From SHLQ01 sp964445255 (GTDB lineage Bacteria > Actinomycetota > Acidimicrobiia > Acidimicrobiales > SHLQ01): a stretch of DNA of 5,246 bases. The stretch spans positions 1 to 5,246 of the forward strand of contig CAYUKM010000172.1 in the NCBI GenBank assembly GCA_964445255.1, given 5' to 3'. Numbering within the stretch: position 1 is the stretch's first letter; every line of letters begins with the position of its first letter. Positions 5,176 to 5,246 of the stretch are shown here, piece by piece. Position numbers and translations under genes: made by a program. The notes under the pieces were generated by a model. The model saw only the letters and a program-made list of their open reading frames with translations, had not been told where the DNA came from and did not search any database.

Positions 5176-5189
5176 GAGTATTGATCTTT

Positions 5190-5246
5190 TGGTGGGCGTT
5201 GAGGGACTTGAACCCCCGACCCTCTCGGTGTAAACGAGATGCTCTA
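5190..5246 (-). tRNA. tRNA-Val(TAC), 5' part cut by window edge, CCA encoded
   Basis: On the minus strand the visible part begins in the D-arm (TAGAGC), continues with anticodon stem TCTCG/CGAGA around loop TTTACAC (anticodon TAC, valine GUA/GUG codons), a T-arm GGGGG-TTCAAGT-CCCTC (one G-T pair), the 3' acceptor strand AACGCCC, discriminator A (5193) and CCA (5192-5190). The 5' acceptor strand and most of the D-loop lie beyond the window. A strong terminator follows directly. Confidence 0.93.

Noticed and set aside
1..5246. Genomic island between flanking tRNA genes
   Set aside because: tRNAs lie at both ends, but there is no integrase, no direct repeat of a tRNA 3' end, no IS, and gene content and codon use look uniform and chromosomal.

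Overview
The window looks like ordinary chromosome from a moderately GC-rich actinobacterium. Class Acidimicrobiia is my best guess. It rests on strong G/C preference at third codon positions, GTG/TTG starts, the style of the inositol-monophosphatase-like protein, and the HAMP linker of the GGDEF-EAL protein. No rRNA or other phylogenetic marker is present, so the assignment is inference. I found no mobile element, CRISPR array, integrase or phage gene.

Layout, left to right. A tRNA-Asn(GTT) gene on the minus strand is cut by the left edge. About 116 bp further on lies a complete, divergently oriented plus-strand tRNA with a CAT anticodon, most likely the lysidine-modified tRNA-Ile2. Two small membrane-protein genes follow, facing each other tail to tail with 13 bp between stop codons: a 47-residue plus-strand protein (356-499) and a 91-residue minus-strand protein (513-788). 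A structured non-coding stretch (789-952) with two hairpin regions separates them from a minus-strand gene for a 190-residue protein of unknown function (953-1525). A 98-bp divergent intergenic region then leads into a plus-strand inositol monophosphatase-family gene (1624-2376). Convergent to that is an 876-residue minus-strand membrane protein (2446-5076) with a putative extracytoplasmic sensor, HAMP, GGDEF and EAL domains. At the right edge are a bidirectional-looking rho-independent terminator and a minus-strand tRNA-Val(TAC) with an encoded CCA end, cut by the window.

The genes do not form one pathway. The GGDEF-EAL protein is a single-protein cyclic-di-GMP module: it probably senses something outside the membrane and makes and/or degrades c-di-GMP. 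The phosphatase-like protein is probably a metal-dependent phosphomonoesterase of unknown substrate. The unknown 190-residue protein may be co-regulated with it from the shared intergenic region. I see no convincing new multi-gene system. The least described parts are the two tail-to-tail small membrane proteins and the histidine-rich unknown protein.
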